Assembly (NCBI GenBank): GCA_016786965.1
Contig: JAEUVL010000324.1
Location: 1 to 8,537, forward strand
Source of the DNA: Chitinophagaceae bacterium
Lineage (GTDB): Bacteria > Bacteroidota > Bacteroidia > Chitinophagales > Chitinophagaceae
Reading direction: 5' to 3'
DNA length: 8,537 nucleotides
A model generated the notes under the pieces. It was given only the letters and a program-made list of their open reading frames with translations, did no database searches and was not told the DNA's origin. The position numbers were made by a program, and so were the translations under genes. Positions 1-6,079 of the stretch are shown one piece after another. The number at the start of each line of letters is the position of its first letter. Position 1 is the stretch's first letter.

Positions 1-1
1 T

Positions 2-460
2 TACAAACGCTATGCAGAAGCCTTCAATAAAAAAGGAGAGATATGCAAAAAGTATGGGATGAGGTTTGCCTTTCACAACCATGACTATACGTTTCGACTG
101 CTCGAAGGACAGTATGCACAGGATGTGCTGATGAAGAACACCGATGCGGCACTGGTGGACTATGAAATGGACATCTACTGGGTGGTAACTGCCGGTCAGG
201 ACCCGATCGCCTGGTTCAACAAATACCCCGACCGTTTCCGTCTTTGTCATATTAAAGACCGATCAAAATCACCGGTAGAAGATAATGGTAAAAATTCTGT
301 AGACCTGGGAACCGGAGTAATAGATTATAGCGCTGTATTGAAAGTAGCAAAGGCCAAAGGCATGCAGTATTTCATTGTAGAGCAGGAAGCCTACCCTAAT
401 GGCACGCCGCTGGAGGCAGTAAAGACAGATGCGGAGTTTATGAAGAAAGTGAAAGTGTAA
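2..460 (+). CDS. Sugar phosphate isomerase/epimerase family protein (3' part, start outside window)
   Basis: The reading frame is open from base 2, so this is the C-terminal 152 residues of a protein whose start lies upstream; the ATG at 59 is internal. The segment fits the xylose isomerase-like TIM-barrel family (AP-endonuclease 2 fold), whose members isomerise, epimerise or dehydrate sugars using a divalent metal. Visible landmarks are FAFHNHDYTF (residues 22-31 of the fragment), YEMDIYW (about 54-60, with Glu and Asp as candidate metal ligands), RLCHIKD (about 80-86, a conserved His) and the C-terminal FIVEQE strand with a Glu at about 127. Family members are usually 280-310 residues, so about half is missing. 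Whether it has an export signal cannot be seen. It ends 34 bases before the stop of a convergent gene, with a hairpin terminator between them. The fold is fairly certain; the substrate is not. Confidence 0.85.
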   Translation, partial: YKRYAEAFNKKGEICKKYGMRFAFHNHDYTFRLLEGQYAQDVLMKNTDAALVDYEMDIYWVVTAGQDPIAWFNKYPDRFRLCHIKDRSKSPVEDNGKNSVDLGTGVIDYSAVLKVAKAKGMQYFIVEQEAYPNGTPLEAVKTDAEFMKKVKV

Positions 461-471
461 ACTATTCGAAT

Positions 472-516
472 AAAAAAATTATCAAAGGGAGGAACTAGTT
501 TCTCCCTTTCTTTTTT
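472..516. terminator. Bidirectional rho-independent terminator between convergent genes
   Basis: Bases 484-494 pair with 499-509 (11 base pairs, one of them G-T) around a CTAG loop. On the plus strand the stem is followed by a six-T run at 511-516, which would end the isomerase transcript. On the minus strand it is followed by a seven-T run (the A run at 472-478), which would end the asparaginase-CutC-lipoprotein transcript. The lipoprotein stop codon (495-497) lies in the loop. The structure is seen directly; its activity is inferred. Confidence 0.85.
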
Positions 517-1349
517 GTGGAAGAAGTATCAACAACATCTTGTATAGTCAGTTCAACTAACTTAACTTTTCTCACCGGGTTCTTTTCATTTTGCGCCCGC
601 TTTTCCTCTTTTTGCTTAATCATGTTATGCCAGTCATCGTTCATCTCTTTGTCCATATGCTTTAGCTCCTTAAATTCTTCTAAGAGTAGTTTTTTTATGG
701 CGTCGATGTTGGCAGACTCCAAATACTTTTCGGGACTTGCTGCTGGGTCAGGATAACTGTAAAACCTGTACACATTTTTTGTAGCAATCTCAATACCAAT
801 ACCGCAGCCATCTGCCACGGGCATACGATCATCTTTAGCAACAACCACCTTGTCGTCCCGGATAGACAAAACTTTAAGATCAAAGAACTTATCTATGAAT
901 TTCTTCCACCCTGATTGTGGCTTATCAGATCGCATTTCGCTTGTCATCATATCATAAGCCTGCTTTTCTGTACTGTAATGACTTTCTATTCTTAATACTT
1001 CAGCCTCCCATTTCTTATTCTCGTTTCGCAAGATGATCATCATCCATTCGGACATCAGGCTACATCCGTATGAAAATCTTATTTGAATAGAATCAACTCC
1101 CTTTTGAATAGACTGCAGCCCCAACCACTTCTCAGAATTTTTAATATAAAAATATGCAGAGGAATCCATTGCCTTATTCCTACGATTATAATAAAAATGG
1201 AACTCATACCTGAAGGTATCAGAAGTATTCAGTTGGCGGATAAACGCCGCTGCATGCTCGTTGGGTGCAGAGGCGTCATCATTTATTCGCTTGCAGGAAA
1301 AGAAAATCACCTGGCAAAGCAAAAGCAATATAAAAACGATGTTCTTCAT
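495..1349 (-). CDS. Putative lipoprotein of unknown function
   Basis: I do not recognise this 284-residue family. The N-terminus is a lipoprotein signal: Lys2, a hydrophobic core at 4-17, then FFSC with lipidation at Cys19. The following residues KRINDD are polar and partly acidic; acidic residues just after the Cys can send Bacteroidota lipoproteins to the cell surface, but this is only a weak match. Residues 45-210 alternate aromatic and charged stretches that look beta-rich (FRYEFHFYY, AYFYIK, KVYRFYSY-like segments). Residues 215-256 are strongly charged (EEFKELKHMDKEM, KQKEEKRAQNEK) and probably helical or coiled coil, followed by a short strand and a basic tail STKKKGRN. The start lies 3 bases after the cutC stop, and the sequence TGAGGAATG merges that stop, a weak AGGA site and this start, so it is likely translationally coupled as the last gene of the operon. 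Envelope location is well supported; function is open. Confidence 0.8.
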   Translation of the reverse strand: MKNIVFILLLLCQVIFFSCKRINDDASAPNEHAAAFIRQLNTSDTFRYEFHFYYNRRNKAMDSSAYFYIKNSEKWLGLQSIQKGVDSIQIRFSYGCSLMSEWMMIILRNENKKWEAEVLRIESHYSTEKQAYDMMTSEMRSDKPQSGWKKFIDKFFDLKVLSIRDDKVVVAKDDRMPVADGCGIGIEIATKNVYRFYSYPDPAASPEKYLESANIDAIKKLLLEEFKELKHMDKEMNDDWHNMIKQKEEKRAQNEKNPVRKVKLVELTIQDVVDTSSTKKKGRN

Positions 1350-1352
1350 TCC

Positions 1353-2090
1353 TCATAGCAATGCATCCCGTAAGGCTCTCACTTCCTCCGCATCAATCGC
1401 ATTATTCATATAGCTCTCCCCCGACTCTTTAAATGCCGGATGCAAAAATTCCATCTTACTTGCTTCCTTTCCGCGGAGTGATGAATGAAATTCTGTACAG
1501 CCTGTTTTCTCTGCCAGCATTTTTATATTCTCTTTCCTCACTCCGCTGCCCGGCATGATGATGATCCTGCCGTCAGCTACCCTATTCAATTCAGCGATCA
1601 GTTCCACTCCTTCCGGCGCAGCAGGCTGCTGTCCGGAAGTAAGGATACGTTCGCAGCCAATTTCCATCAATTGTTCCAAAGCTGCCAGCGGATCTTGGCA
1701 GCGGTCAAAGGCCCGGTGAAAAGTAACACCCAGCGGATACGCCGCATTCACCAGTGTAGAAGTTCGTTTTATATCAATTGTACCATCAGCATTTAAAAGA
1801 CCAATAACCACTCCATCACAACCCAATTGCTTGCAAAGCCTGACCTCCTGTATCATTATCTGGAACTCATCTTCTGTGTAAAGAAAATCACCTCCCCTTG
1901 GTCGAATGATGGGGAACAATGATACAGAAAAGGCTTCCCTGCACCGTTTGATGGTGCCAAAAGAAGGAGTTGTTCCCCCCTCCGCAAGATTGGCACATAG
2001 TTCTATCCTGTCTGCTCCTCCCTGTACTGCCGAGTTGGTGGTGGCAAAATCAGAAGTGGCTATTTCAATGATATAGTGGTTATCAGGCAT
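1353..2090 (-). CDS. cutC: CutC family protein
   Basis: This 245-residue protein matches the CutC TIM-barrel family over its full normal length. Hallmarks in order are ADRIELCANLAEGGTTPS (26-43), IIRPRGGDF (61-69), VVIGLLNADG (94-103), VTFHRAFD (122-129), ILTSGQ (149-154), IIMPGSGV (177-184) and EFHSS (200-204). It has no signal peptide and should be cytoplasmic. The family was named for copper tolerance in E. coli, but that phenotype has been traced to the small RNA MicL encoded at the cutC locus, so a copper role is doubtful; conserved charged and His residues at the barrel mouth suggest an enzyme of unknown reaction. Cys32 is the family's conserved Cys, proposed as a Cu(I) ligand in human CutC. 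The start overlaps the end of the asparaginase gene by 8 bases, and the lipoprotein gene follows after 3 bases, so all three are probably one transcript. Family assignment is firm; function is not. Confidence 0.95.
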   Translation of the reverse strand: MPDNHYIIEIATSDFATTNSAVQGGADRIELCANLAEGGTTPSFGTIKRCREAFSVSLFPIIRPRGGDFLYTEDEFQIMIQEVRLCKQLGCDGVVIGLLNADGTIDIKRTSTLVNAAYPLGVTFHRAFDRCQDPLAALEQLMEIGCERILTSGQQPAAPEGVELIAELNRVADGRIIIMPGSGVRKENIKMLAEKTGCTEFHSSLRGKEASKMEFLHPAFKESGESYMNNAIDAEEVRALRDALL

Positions 2091-3126
2091 TCTTCTTTTT
2101 GATTATGCTTTTTACATTCACCAGCTTTTCCACTCCCTTTGCTTTTATAGCATACTGAAAGCCTTCATGTATGGCATACGCCCCTGCCTGTCCATTCTTA
2201 TTCAATGCAATAAAAGCCACTTGTATGTCATTGGCTTTCTCTTTTTTTATTTTTATGATCCGTTGTATCACATTTTTACAGGCCGCTTCTGGTGACAGGC
2301 CCTGGCGCATCAATTCCACTACGGTGTGAGATCCGGCCACTCTGATCACATCTTCGCCCTGACCGGTTGCCGTACAGGCTCCCACCTCATTATCAACAAA
2401 TAACCCGGCACCAATAATAGGTGAATCACCCACCCTTCCCCTCATTTTGAAACCAGCCCCGCTGGTGGTACAACTGCCACTCAGGTTTCCATGAGTGTCC
2501 ATTGCCACCATGCCGATCGTATCATGGTTCCATTCTCCATTACTTAATTTGGCGGGTGCAAAAGGCCCATGCTCTTTTTTATTCTCAATATTGATAGCGG
2601 GTGGCATATACTTCGATTCCTTTAGCCATTCATTATAATTTTGCTGGGCCTCTTCCGATAATTTTTGCTCTTCTAAAGGAAAGCCCTCTGCTACAGCAAA
2701 TTGCTGGGCACCTGCCCCCACCAGCATTACATGCGGTGTTTTCTCCATTACCCTCCGGGCTACAGATATGGGATGTTTTATCCTTTCCAGGAAAGCGACA
2801 CTGCCACAATTGAAATGTTCATCCATAATGCAGGCGTCAAGTGTCACAAAGCCGTCCCTGTCAGGATTGGCCTGCAGACCAACACAACAGTTCTTTGAAG
2901 CTTCAGTTACCATCACTCCTTTTTCCACTGCATCCAATGCCCTGCCTCCCTTAGATAATACTTCCCAGGCCCCTTTATTTGCCTTTAACCCGGCATCCCA
3001 GGTGGAAATAACAACGGGATTTCCTTTCACGGAAGCTGTGGTTTCTTTTCCCTCTGCTACTTTGCTCAATAGCATTGCTGCTGAACTTAATACAGAGGAT
3101 TCGATGAACTTTCTTCTATTGATCAT
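2083..3126 (-). CDS. N4-(beta-N-acetylglucosaminyl)-L-asparaginase (glycosylasparaginase), Tat-exported
   Basis: An Ntn-hydrolase precursor of 347 residues that cleaves the bond between asparagine and GlcNAc in degraded N-glycoproteins. The N-terminus carries a twin-arginine signal (NRRKFIESS, then a hydrophobic stretch to about 20), so it should be exported folded to the periplasm. The motif HDTIGMVAMD (201-210) marks the autoproteolysis site between Asp202 and Thr203; Thr203 becomes the nucleophile of the beta subunit. Substrate-binding residues recognisable by spacing from that Thr are Trp43, Thr221, Arg231, Asp234 (GRVGDSPIIGAG) and Thr254-Gly255 (ATGQGED). Against the Elizabethkingia enzyme as I remember it, there are about 18 extra residues (183-200, with HGPFAP) just before the cleavage site, recalling the longer loop of the human enzyme. 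It is the first gene of the operon with cutC, overlapping it by 8 bases. No good promoter or Shine-Dalgarno is visible upstream. The alternative, a plant-type isoaspartyl peptidase, is less likely because HDTIG and GRVGDSP are glycosylasparaginase signatures. Confidence 0.93.
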   Translation of the reverse strand: MINRRKFIESSVLSSAAMLLSKVAEGKETTASVKGNPVVISTWDAGLKANKGAWEVLSKGGRALDAVEKGVMVTEASKNCCVGLQANPDRDGFVTLDACIMDEHFNCGSVAFLERIKHPISVARRVMEKTPHVMLVGAGAQQFAVAEGFPLEEQKLSEEAQQNYNEWLKESKYMPPAINIENKKEHGPFAPAKLSNGEWNHDTIGMVAMDTHGNLSGSCTTSGAGFKMRGRVGDSPIIGAGLFVDNEVGACTATGQGEDVIRVAGSHTVVELMRQGLSPEAACKNVIQRIIKIKKEKANDIQVAFIALNKNGQAGAYAIHEGFQYAIKAKGVEKLVNVKSIIKKKNA

Positions 3127-3132
3127 GTTTAA

Positions 3133-3146
3133 GGTATAACGATACC
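3133..3146. repeat. Short inverted repeat just upstream of the asparaginase gene
   Basis: GGTAT, a four-base spacer AACG, then ATACC form a perfect 5-bp dyad ending 7 bases before the asparaginase start. It could be an operator half-site pair or a small mRNA hairpin next to the start codon. Five base pairs are few, so chance is quite possible. Confidence 0.3.
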
Positions 3147-3208
3147 GAAATTACTGGTTTCAGGTTCAAAAAGGAGAAAAAACGTTAACAAACCCGTGTG
3201 AATATAAA

Positions 3209-3240
3209 TTTGATGTTGCAACATTGACTTTGTATATTTG
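3209..3240 (+). promoter_or_regulatory. Bacteroidota-type promoter of the FMN reductase-pirin operon
   Basis: TTTG at 3209-3212 and TATATTTG at 3233-3240 match the Bacteroidota primary sigma consensus TTTG / TAnnTTTG, with a 20-base spacer inside the usual range of about 17-23. The second element is an exact match. Transcription would begin near 3246-3248, leaving an A-rich leader of about 10 bases without a Shine-Dalgarno before the ATG at 3258. This is the best promoter in the window. Confidence 0.75.
3213..3224. promoter_or_regulatory. Perfect 12-base palindrome in the promoter spacer, candidate operator
   Basis: ATGTTGCAACAT is its own reverse complement and begins directly after the TTTG element, within the spacer of the promoter at 3209-3240. 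A dimeric repressor bound there would block RNA polymerase. Size and symmetry suit MarR- or HxlR-type regulators, which commonly control reductase and pirin genes, but no regulator gene is present in the window. The palindrome is seen directly; the operator role is inferred. Confidence 0.5.
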
Positions 3241-3257
3241 CATTATAAAACACAAAC

Positions 3258-3815
3258 ATGAAAATAGAGATTATATCAGGAAGTCCCCGTCAACAAGGCG
3301 TAACCCGCAGGGTTGCGTTGCACTTGCAAAGCTGGTTCAAACAAAACACCAGTCATGAAACAGGCCTCATCGATCTGAAAGACTGGGCCATTCCTGCAGT
3401 ACAATCCGTTTGGGTTTCACCGGACAAAGCCCCCACAGAATTTCAACCACTTGCCCGGAGAATATTTGAAGCGGATGCTTATATAATAGTAACCCCTGAA
3501 TACAATGGCAGTTATTCTCCCGCCATGAAAAACCTGCTGGACCATTTTCCCAAGAGGCATCATAAACCATTTGGACTTGTTACGGCCTCACCAGGTGCAA
3601 TGGGTGGCATGAGAGCTTCACAACAATTGCTTCAGTTAGTTCCTGCGCTGTTCGGGATCGCCTCCCCCTACCTGCTCATTGTTCCGGCAGTAGATAAAAA
3701 ATTTGGCGTTGAAGGAGAACTGCTGGACGAGTCATTCCAGGCCAATGTAAATAATTTCGTAGCTGAGTTCTTATGGCTTTCTGAAAATGTAGTTGATCAA
3801 AAAGTAACCATTTAA
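3258..3815 (+). CDS. NAD(P)H-dependent FMN reductase (flavodoxin-like)
   Basis: A 185-residue cytoplasmic protein of the FMN_red family (SsuE, ChrR and azoreductase relatives), which transfers electrons from NAD(P)H to FMN and often on to quinones, azo dyes or metal ions. The N-terminal strand MKIEIISGSPR followed by QQGVTRR (6-18) is the FMN phosphate-binding loop. TPEYNGSYSPAMKNLLD (79-95) is the family signature that contacts the isoalloxazine ring, and VTASPGAMGGMRA (108-120) is the second flavin-contacting loop. Length is normal. The start follows a well-placed promoter by about 17 bases with no Shine-Dalgarno, usual for this phylum. The gene leads an operon with two pirins; the first pirin starts 15 bases after this stop. 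That context favours quinone or electrophile detoxification over sulfonate use, since no ssu or ars genes are nearby. Family is firm; electron acceptor unknown. Confidence 0.93.
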   Translation: MKIEIISGSPRQQGVTRRVALHLQSWFKQNTSHETGLIDLKDWAIPAVQSVWVSPDKAPTEFQPLARRIFEADAYIIVTPEYNGSYSPAMKNLLDHFPKRHHKPFGLVTASPGAMGGMRASQQLLQLVPALFGIASPYLLIVPAVDKKFGVEGELLDESFQANVNNFVAEFLWLSENVVDQKVTI

Positions 3816-3817
3816 AA

Positions 3818-3824
3818 AAAGGAG
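3818..3824 (+). promoter_or_regulatory. Strong Shine-Dalgarno before the first pirin
   Basis: AAAGGAG lies 6 bases before the ATG at 3831, within an A-rich run that starts at the reductase stop codon. This is the clearest ribosome binding site in the window; the other genes have AT-rich leaders or weak sites. It supports the chosen pirin start. Confidence 0.65.
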
Positions 3825-3830
3825 ATTAAT

Positions 3831-4541
3831 ATGAAAACCATTCTTCACCAGGCCCATACCAGAGGCCATGCAAACCATGGATGGTTAGATTCCTATCACA
3901 CATTTAGCTTTGCTGGTTATCATGATCCGGAACGGGTTCACTTCGGTGCCTTACGGGTTTTGAATGATGATACCGTAGCAGCAGGTATGGGCTTTGGCAC
4001 CCACCCGCATGATAATATGGAAATCATTTCAATTCCAACCTATGGCGACCTGGAGCATAAAGACAGTATGGGTAATACACAAGTGATCCGCCAGGGCGAT
4101 GTACAGGCAATGAGTGCTGGTACCGGCATACAACATGGTGAAAAGAACAAGAATAAAGACAAGGAAGTGAAGTTTTTCCAGATATGGGTTTTCCCCAATA
4201 AGAAAAACGCAGAGCCACGCTACGACCAGCAAACTTTTGCAGATAAGGACAAACACAATAAGTTGCTTACGGTGGTTTCACCAGTGGGCAGTAATGATGG
4301 TGGCGTCCAGATACATCAAAATGCCTGGTTTAGCCTGGGCAAACTGGACAAAGGCACAAGTATCAATTACACCCTTCACGATAAAGCCAATGGCGTATAT
4401 GCTTTTGTTATTGAAGGTGACATAACGATTAATGAAATAAAACTGAATCGCAGAGACGGATTAGGCATTACAGAAACCGGCTTGTTAGCATTAAAAGCCG
4501 ACAGTGATACGGAGATACTGCTGATGGAAGTGCCCGTGTAA
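3831..4541 (+). CDS. Pirin family protein, YhhW-type (quercetinase-like)
   Basis: A 236-residue double cupin. The pirin N-terminal domain covers about 10-122: the opening HANHGWLDSYHTFSFAGYHDP (13-33), then the metal-binding GFGTHPHDNMEI (54-65) and SAGTGIQHGEKN (95-106). The four ligands of bacterial pirins are all present by motif and spacing: His58, His60, His102 and Glu104. The second cupin (about 145-236) has the pattern VYAFVIEGDITIN and probably no metal. Length and motifs match E. coli YhhW, which opens the flavonol quercetin in vitro; metal and true substrate here are unknown. The protein has no signal peptide. A strong Shine-Dalgarno precedes it. It is the second gene of the reductase-pirin operon, 15 bases after the reductase and 34 bases before another pirin of a different subgroup. 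Confidence 0.93.
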   Translation: MKTILHQAHTRGHANHGWLDSYHTFSFAGYHDPERVHFGALRVLNDDTVAAGMGFGTHPHDNMEIISIPTYGDLEHKDSMGNTQVIRQGDVQAMSAGTGIQHGEKNKNKDKEVKFFQIWVFPNKKNAEPRYDQQTFADKDKHNKLLTVVSPVGSNDGGVQIHQNAWFSLGKLDKGTSINYTLHDKANGVYAFVIEGDITINEIKLNRRDGLGITETGLLALKADSDTEILLMEVPV

Positions 4542-4575
4542 ATTTGAGCACATTATAATTTGATAACACATTACT

Positions 4576-5451
4576 ATGTCAAACACTAAGCAAATAGAAG
4601 CTGTCATCGCCCCTCCACCTGCACACATGGTAGGCGACGGATTCCGGGTGCATGGATTTTTTCCCGGTGGTCGTATCGATAAAAGAAGAATGAGCCCATT
4701 CTTTATGATGGATTATGGTTCGAAGATAGAATTCAGTCCCTCCAACCAACCAAGAGGCGTTGGTGTACACCCCCATGCCGGCTTTGAAACAGTGACCATT
4801 GCCTATCATGGCAGGATAGCCCACCACGACAGTGCTGGCAACAGTGGTATCATCGGCGAGGGAGATGTGCAATGGATGACAGCCGGTGCTGGTCTTTTAC
4901 ATAAAGAATATCATGAGGAAAATTTCAGTAAGACAGGCGGCTTGTTTCAGATGGTACAGCTGTGGGTCAATCTTCCGGCAAAATATAAAAAGACAAAACC
5001 TAAATACCAGGAAATAACCAATATGGCTATGGGCCACCACTACCTGTCAGATCAGCAAAGTTTTATTGAGGTCATAGCCGGTGAATATAATGGTACTAAA
5101 GGCCCCGCCTCTACGTTTACACCGATGCATGTATATAATACCCGGCTGAAGAAAGGTGCATCTGCAGTACTTAGCTTTCCGGCCAATTACAATACCGGTC
5201 TCTTAGTTACAGATGGGAAAGCAACGATCAACGGGACGGAGGTCAATACAGATCATTTCGTGTTATTTAAAAATGAGGGGGAAGATATTTCAATTGACGC
5301 AACAGAAGACACCATCATACTTGTACTGTCCGGCGAACCAATTGATGAACCAATCGCCTCCTATGGTCCATTCCTGATGAATACCTGGCAGGAAGTGGAA
5401 CAGGCCATTGCCGATGTGAATGCAGGAAAGTTTGGAGTACTCGAGGAATAG
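4576..5451 (+). CDS. Pirin family protein, long type
   Basis: A 291-residue double-cupin protein, closer to the longer pirins that include human pirin than to its upstream neighbour. The metal site is intact: GVHPHAGFETVTIAYHG (63-79) gives His65 and His67, and TAGAGLLHKEYHEE (102-115) gives His109 and Glu111. The C-terminal block GEPIDEPIASYGPFLMNT (253-270) is the characteristic pirin C-terminal signature, absent from the shorter YhhW-type protein. In eukaryotes pirin is an iron protein acting as redox-sensitive transcription cofactor; bacterial roles are mostly unproven. No Shine-Dalgarno is seen; the leader is AT-rich. It is the third gene of the operon, with a 34-base gap. The stop codon lies inside the palindromic hairpin that separates it from the convergent NTF2-like gene. 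Confidence 0.93.
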   Translation: MSNTKQIEAVIAPPPAHMVGDGFRVHGFFPGGRIDKRRMSPFFMMDYGSKIEFSPSNQPRGVGVHPHAGFETVTIAYHGRIAHHDSAGNSGIIGEGDVQWMTAGAGLLHKEYHEENFSKTGGLFQMVQLWVNLPAKYKKTKPKYQEITNMAMGHHYLSDQQSFIEVIAGEYNGTKGPASTFTPMHVYNTRLKKGASAVLSFPANYNTGLLVTDGKATINGTEVNTDHFVLFKNEGEDISIDATEDTIILVLSGEPIDEPIASYGPFLMNTWQEVEQAIADVNAGKFGVLEE

Positions 5452-5481
5452 TTATTAGCTTCCGCTAATAACTATTTATTT
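5447..5481. terminator. Hairpin shared by convergent genes, with both stop codons in the stem
   Basis: Bases 5447-5459 pair perfectly with 5464-5476 (13 bp) around a TTCC loop. On the plus strand the stem is followed by the T-rich TATTTTCC; on the minus strand no T run follows, so it should stop the pirin transcript better than the opposing one. The pirin stop (5449-5451) and the NTF2-like stop (5472-5474) occupy mirror positions in the stem. The structure is seen directly; the stem is AT-rich, so terminator strength is uncertain. Confidence 0.7.
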
Positions 5482-5951
5482 TCCTTCTTTTCAATAAAGG
5501 CGATCAGGTTCTTCCTTGCATTATTCTGTATCTTTTTCTTCATCCAGCTCATCCAGCCAAACAAAGCGCCTTTCCATCCTAATGCCTGTGCCGCCCATTT
5601 ACTAAGTTTGAATGCATCGCTGTGTTCCACTATCTTACCATCTTTGAAACGCATGAAAGCTTTTATGTAATTCACCACTTTCCGGTTGGTTTTGGAAAAA
5701 GTATAAGTGGCCACCCAATTGCAGGTCGCATACTCCTCATCCAGTAACTGTATATTAGAGAAAGTCAGCGAAAAGTCTTTCGCATTCGTGCAAAGCATTT
5801 CCCACATGTATTTCGCCTCCTCGCCCCGCAGTAATCCAAATGCGGGATCGCTGAAAACAATATCCTCGCTGTAGCAACTGTTCATCGTAACATGATCCAG
5901 CTTACTAAATGCTGTATAAAAAGTAGTTATGATATCGGTATGTGTTTGCAT
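5472..5951 (-). CDS. NTF2/SnoaL-like family protein
   Basis: A 159-residue cytoplasmic protein with the NTF2-like cone fold expected from its pattern: an N-terminal helix with FYTAFSKLDHVTMNSCYSEDIVFSDPAFG (11-39), in which the acidic and DPAFG residues line the pocket mouth in many relatives; a central strand CNWVATYTF (77-85); and the closing strand AFMRFKDGKIVEHSDAFKLSKW (98-119), typical of SnoaL-like proteins. The C-terminus (AAQALGWKGALFGWMSWMKKK, from 120) is rich in Trp and Lys and probably forms a helix. The fold hosts isomerases, hydrolases and pure ligand binders, so no reaction can be given. It is transcribed alone, convergent with the pirin and divergent from the ester hydrolase gene. 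No convincing promoter or Shine-Dalgarno was found. Family is likely; function unknown. Confidence 0.85.
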   Translation of the reverse strand: MQTHTDIITTFYTAFSKLDHVTMNSCYSEDIVFSDPAFGLLRGEEAKYMWEMLCTNAKDFSLTFSNIQLLDEEYATCNWVATYTFSKTNRKVVNYIKAFMRFKDGKIVEHSDAFKLSKWAAQALGWKGALFGWMSWMKKKIQNNARKNLIAFIEKKENK

Positions 5952-5978
5952 AAAAGATAAATAAAGTTAGCAGAACCA

Positions 5979-6008
5979 ACCCGGTATCGCCTGAAGCGCA
6001 GGCCGGGT
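5979..6008. promoter_or_regulatory. GC-rich imperfect hairpin in the divergent intergenic region
   Basis: ACCCGG (5979-5984) pairs with CCGGGT (6003-6008), and an inner CCTG (5990-5993) pairs with CAGG (5999-6002), leaving a five-base bulge TATCG on one side and loop AAGCG. It stands out from the AT-rich surroundings between the NTF2-like and ester hydrolase genes. It could be an operator or a leader structure. No T run follows on the plus strand, which argues against a terminator in that direction. Confidence 0.4.
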
Positions 6009-6079
6009 ATATGTTTAAAAAAGGAAAATTAAGGTAAGTTTTTTGAGATACCCTAAATTTAAACCTTCAAAACACTTCC

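Noticed and set aside
59..61. ATG at 59 as the start of the isomerase-like gene
   Set aside because: The same frame is open to base 2 and the upstream residues fit the family, so this ATG is internal and the gene is cut by the window edge.
517..756. Long frames opposite the lipoprotein gene and opposite other genes
   Set aside because: They have low-complexity or Ser/Phe/Cys-rich translations, no family motifs, and lie entirely inside well-supported genes on the other strand.
3146..3170. Minus-strand promoter for the asparaginase operon (TAATTTCG with TTTG upstream)
   Set aside because: The -7-like element has a mismatch in its core and the TTTG is only 13 bases away, shorter than the usual spacer, so it was not called.
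4543..4575. Possible separate promoter for the second pirin (TATAATTTG near 4554-4562)
   Set aside because: It has one base too many for TAnnTTTG and no TTTG partner at the right distance; the 34-base gap fits an operon.
6054..6061. TAAATTTA as a promoter element for the ester hydrolase gene
   Set aside because: It lacks the final G of TAnnTTTG and has no TTTG at 17-23 bases upstream.
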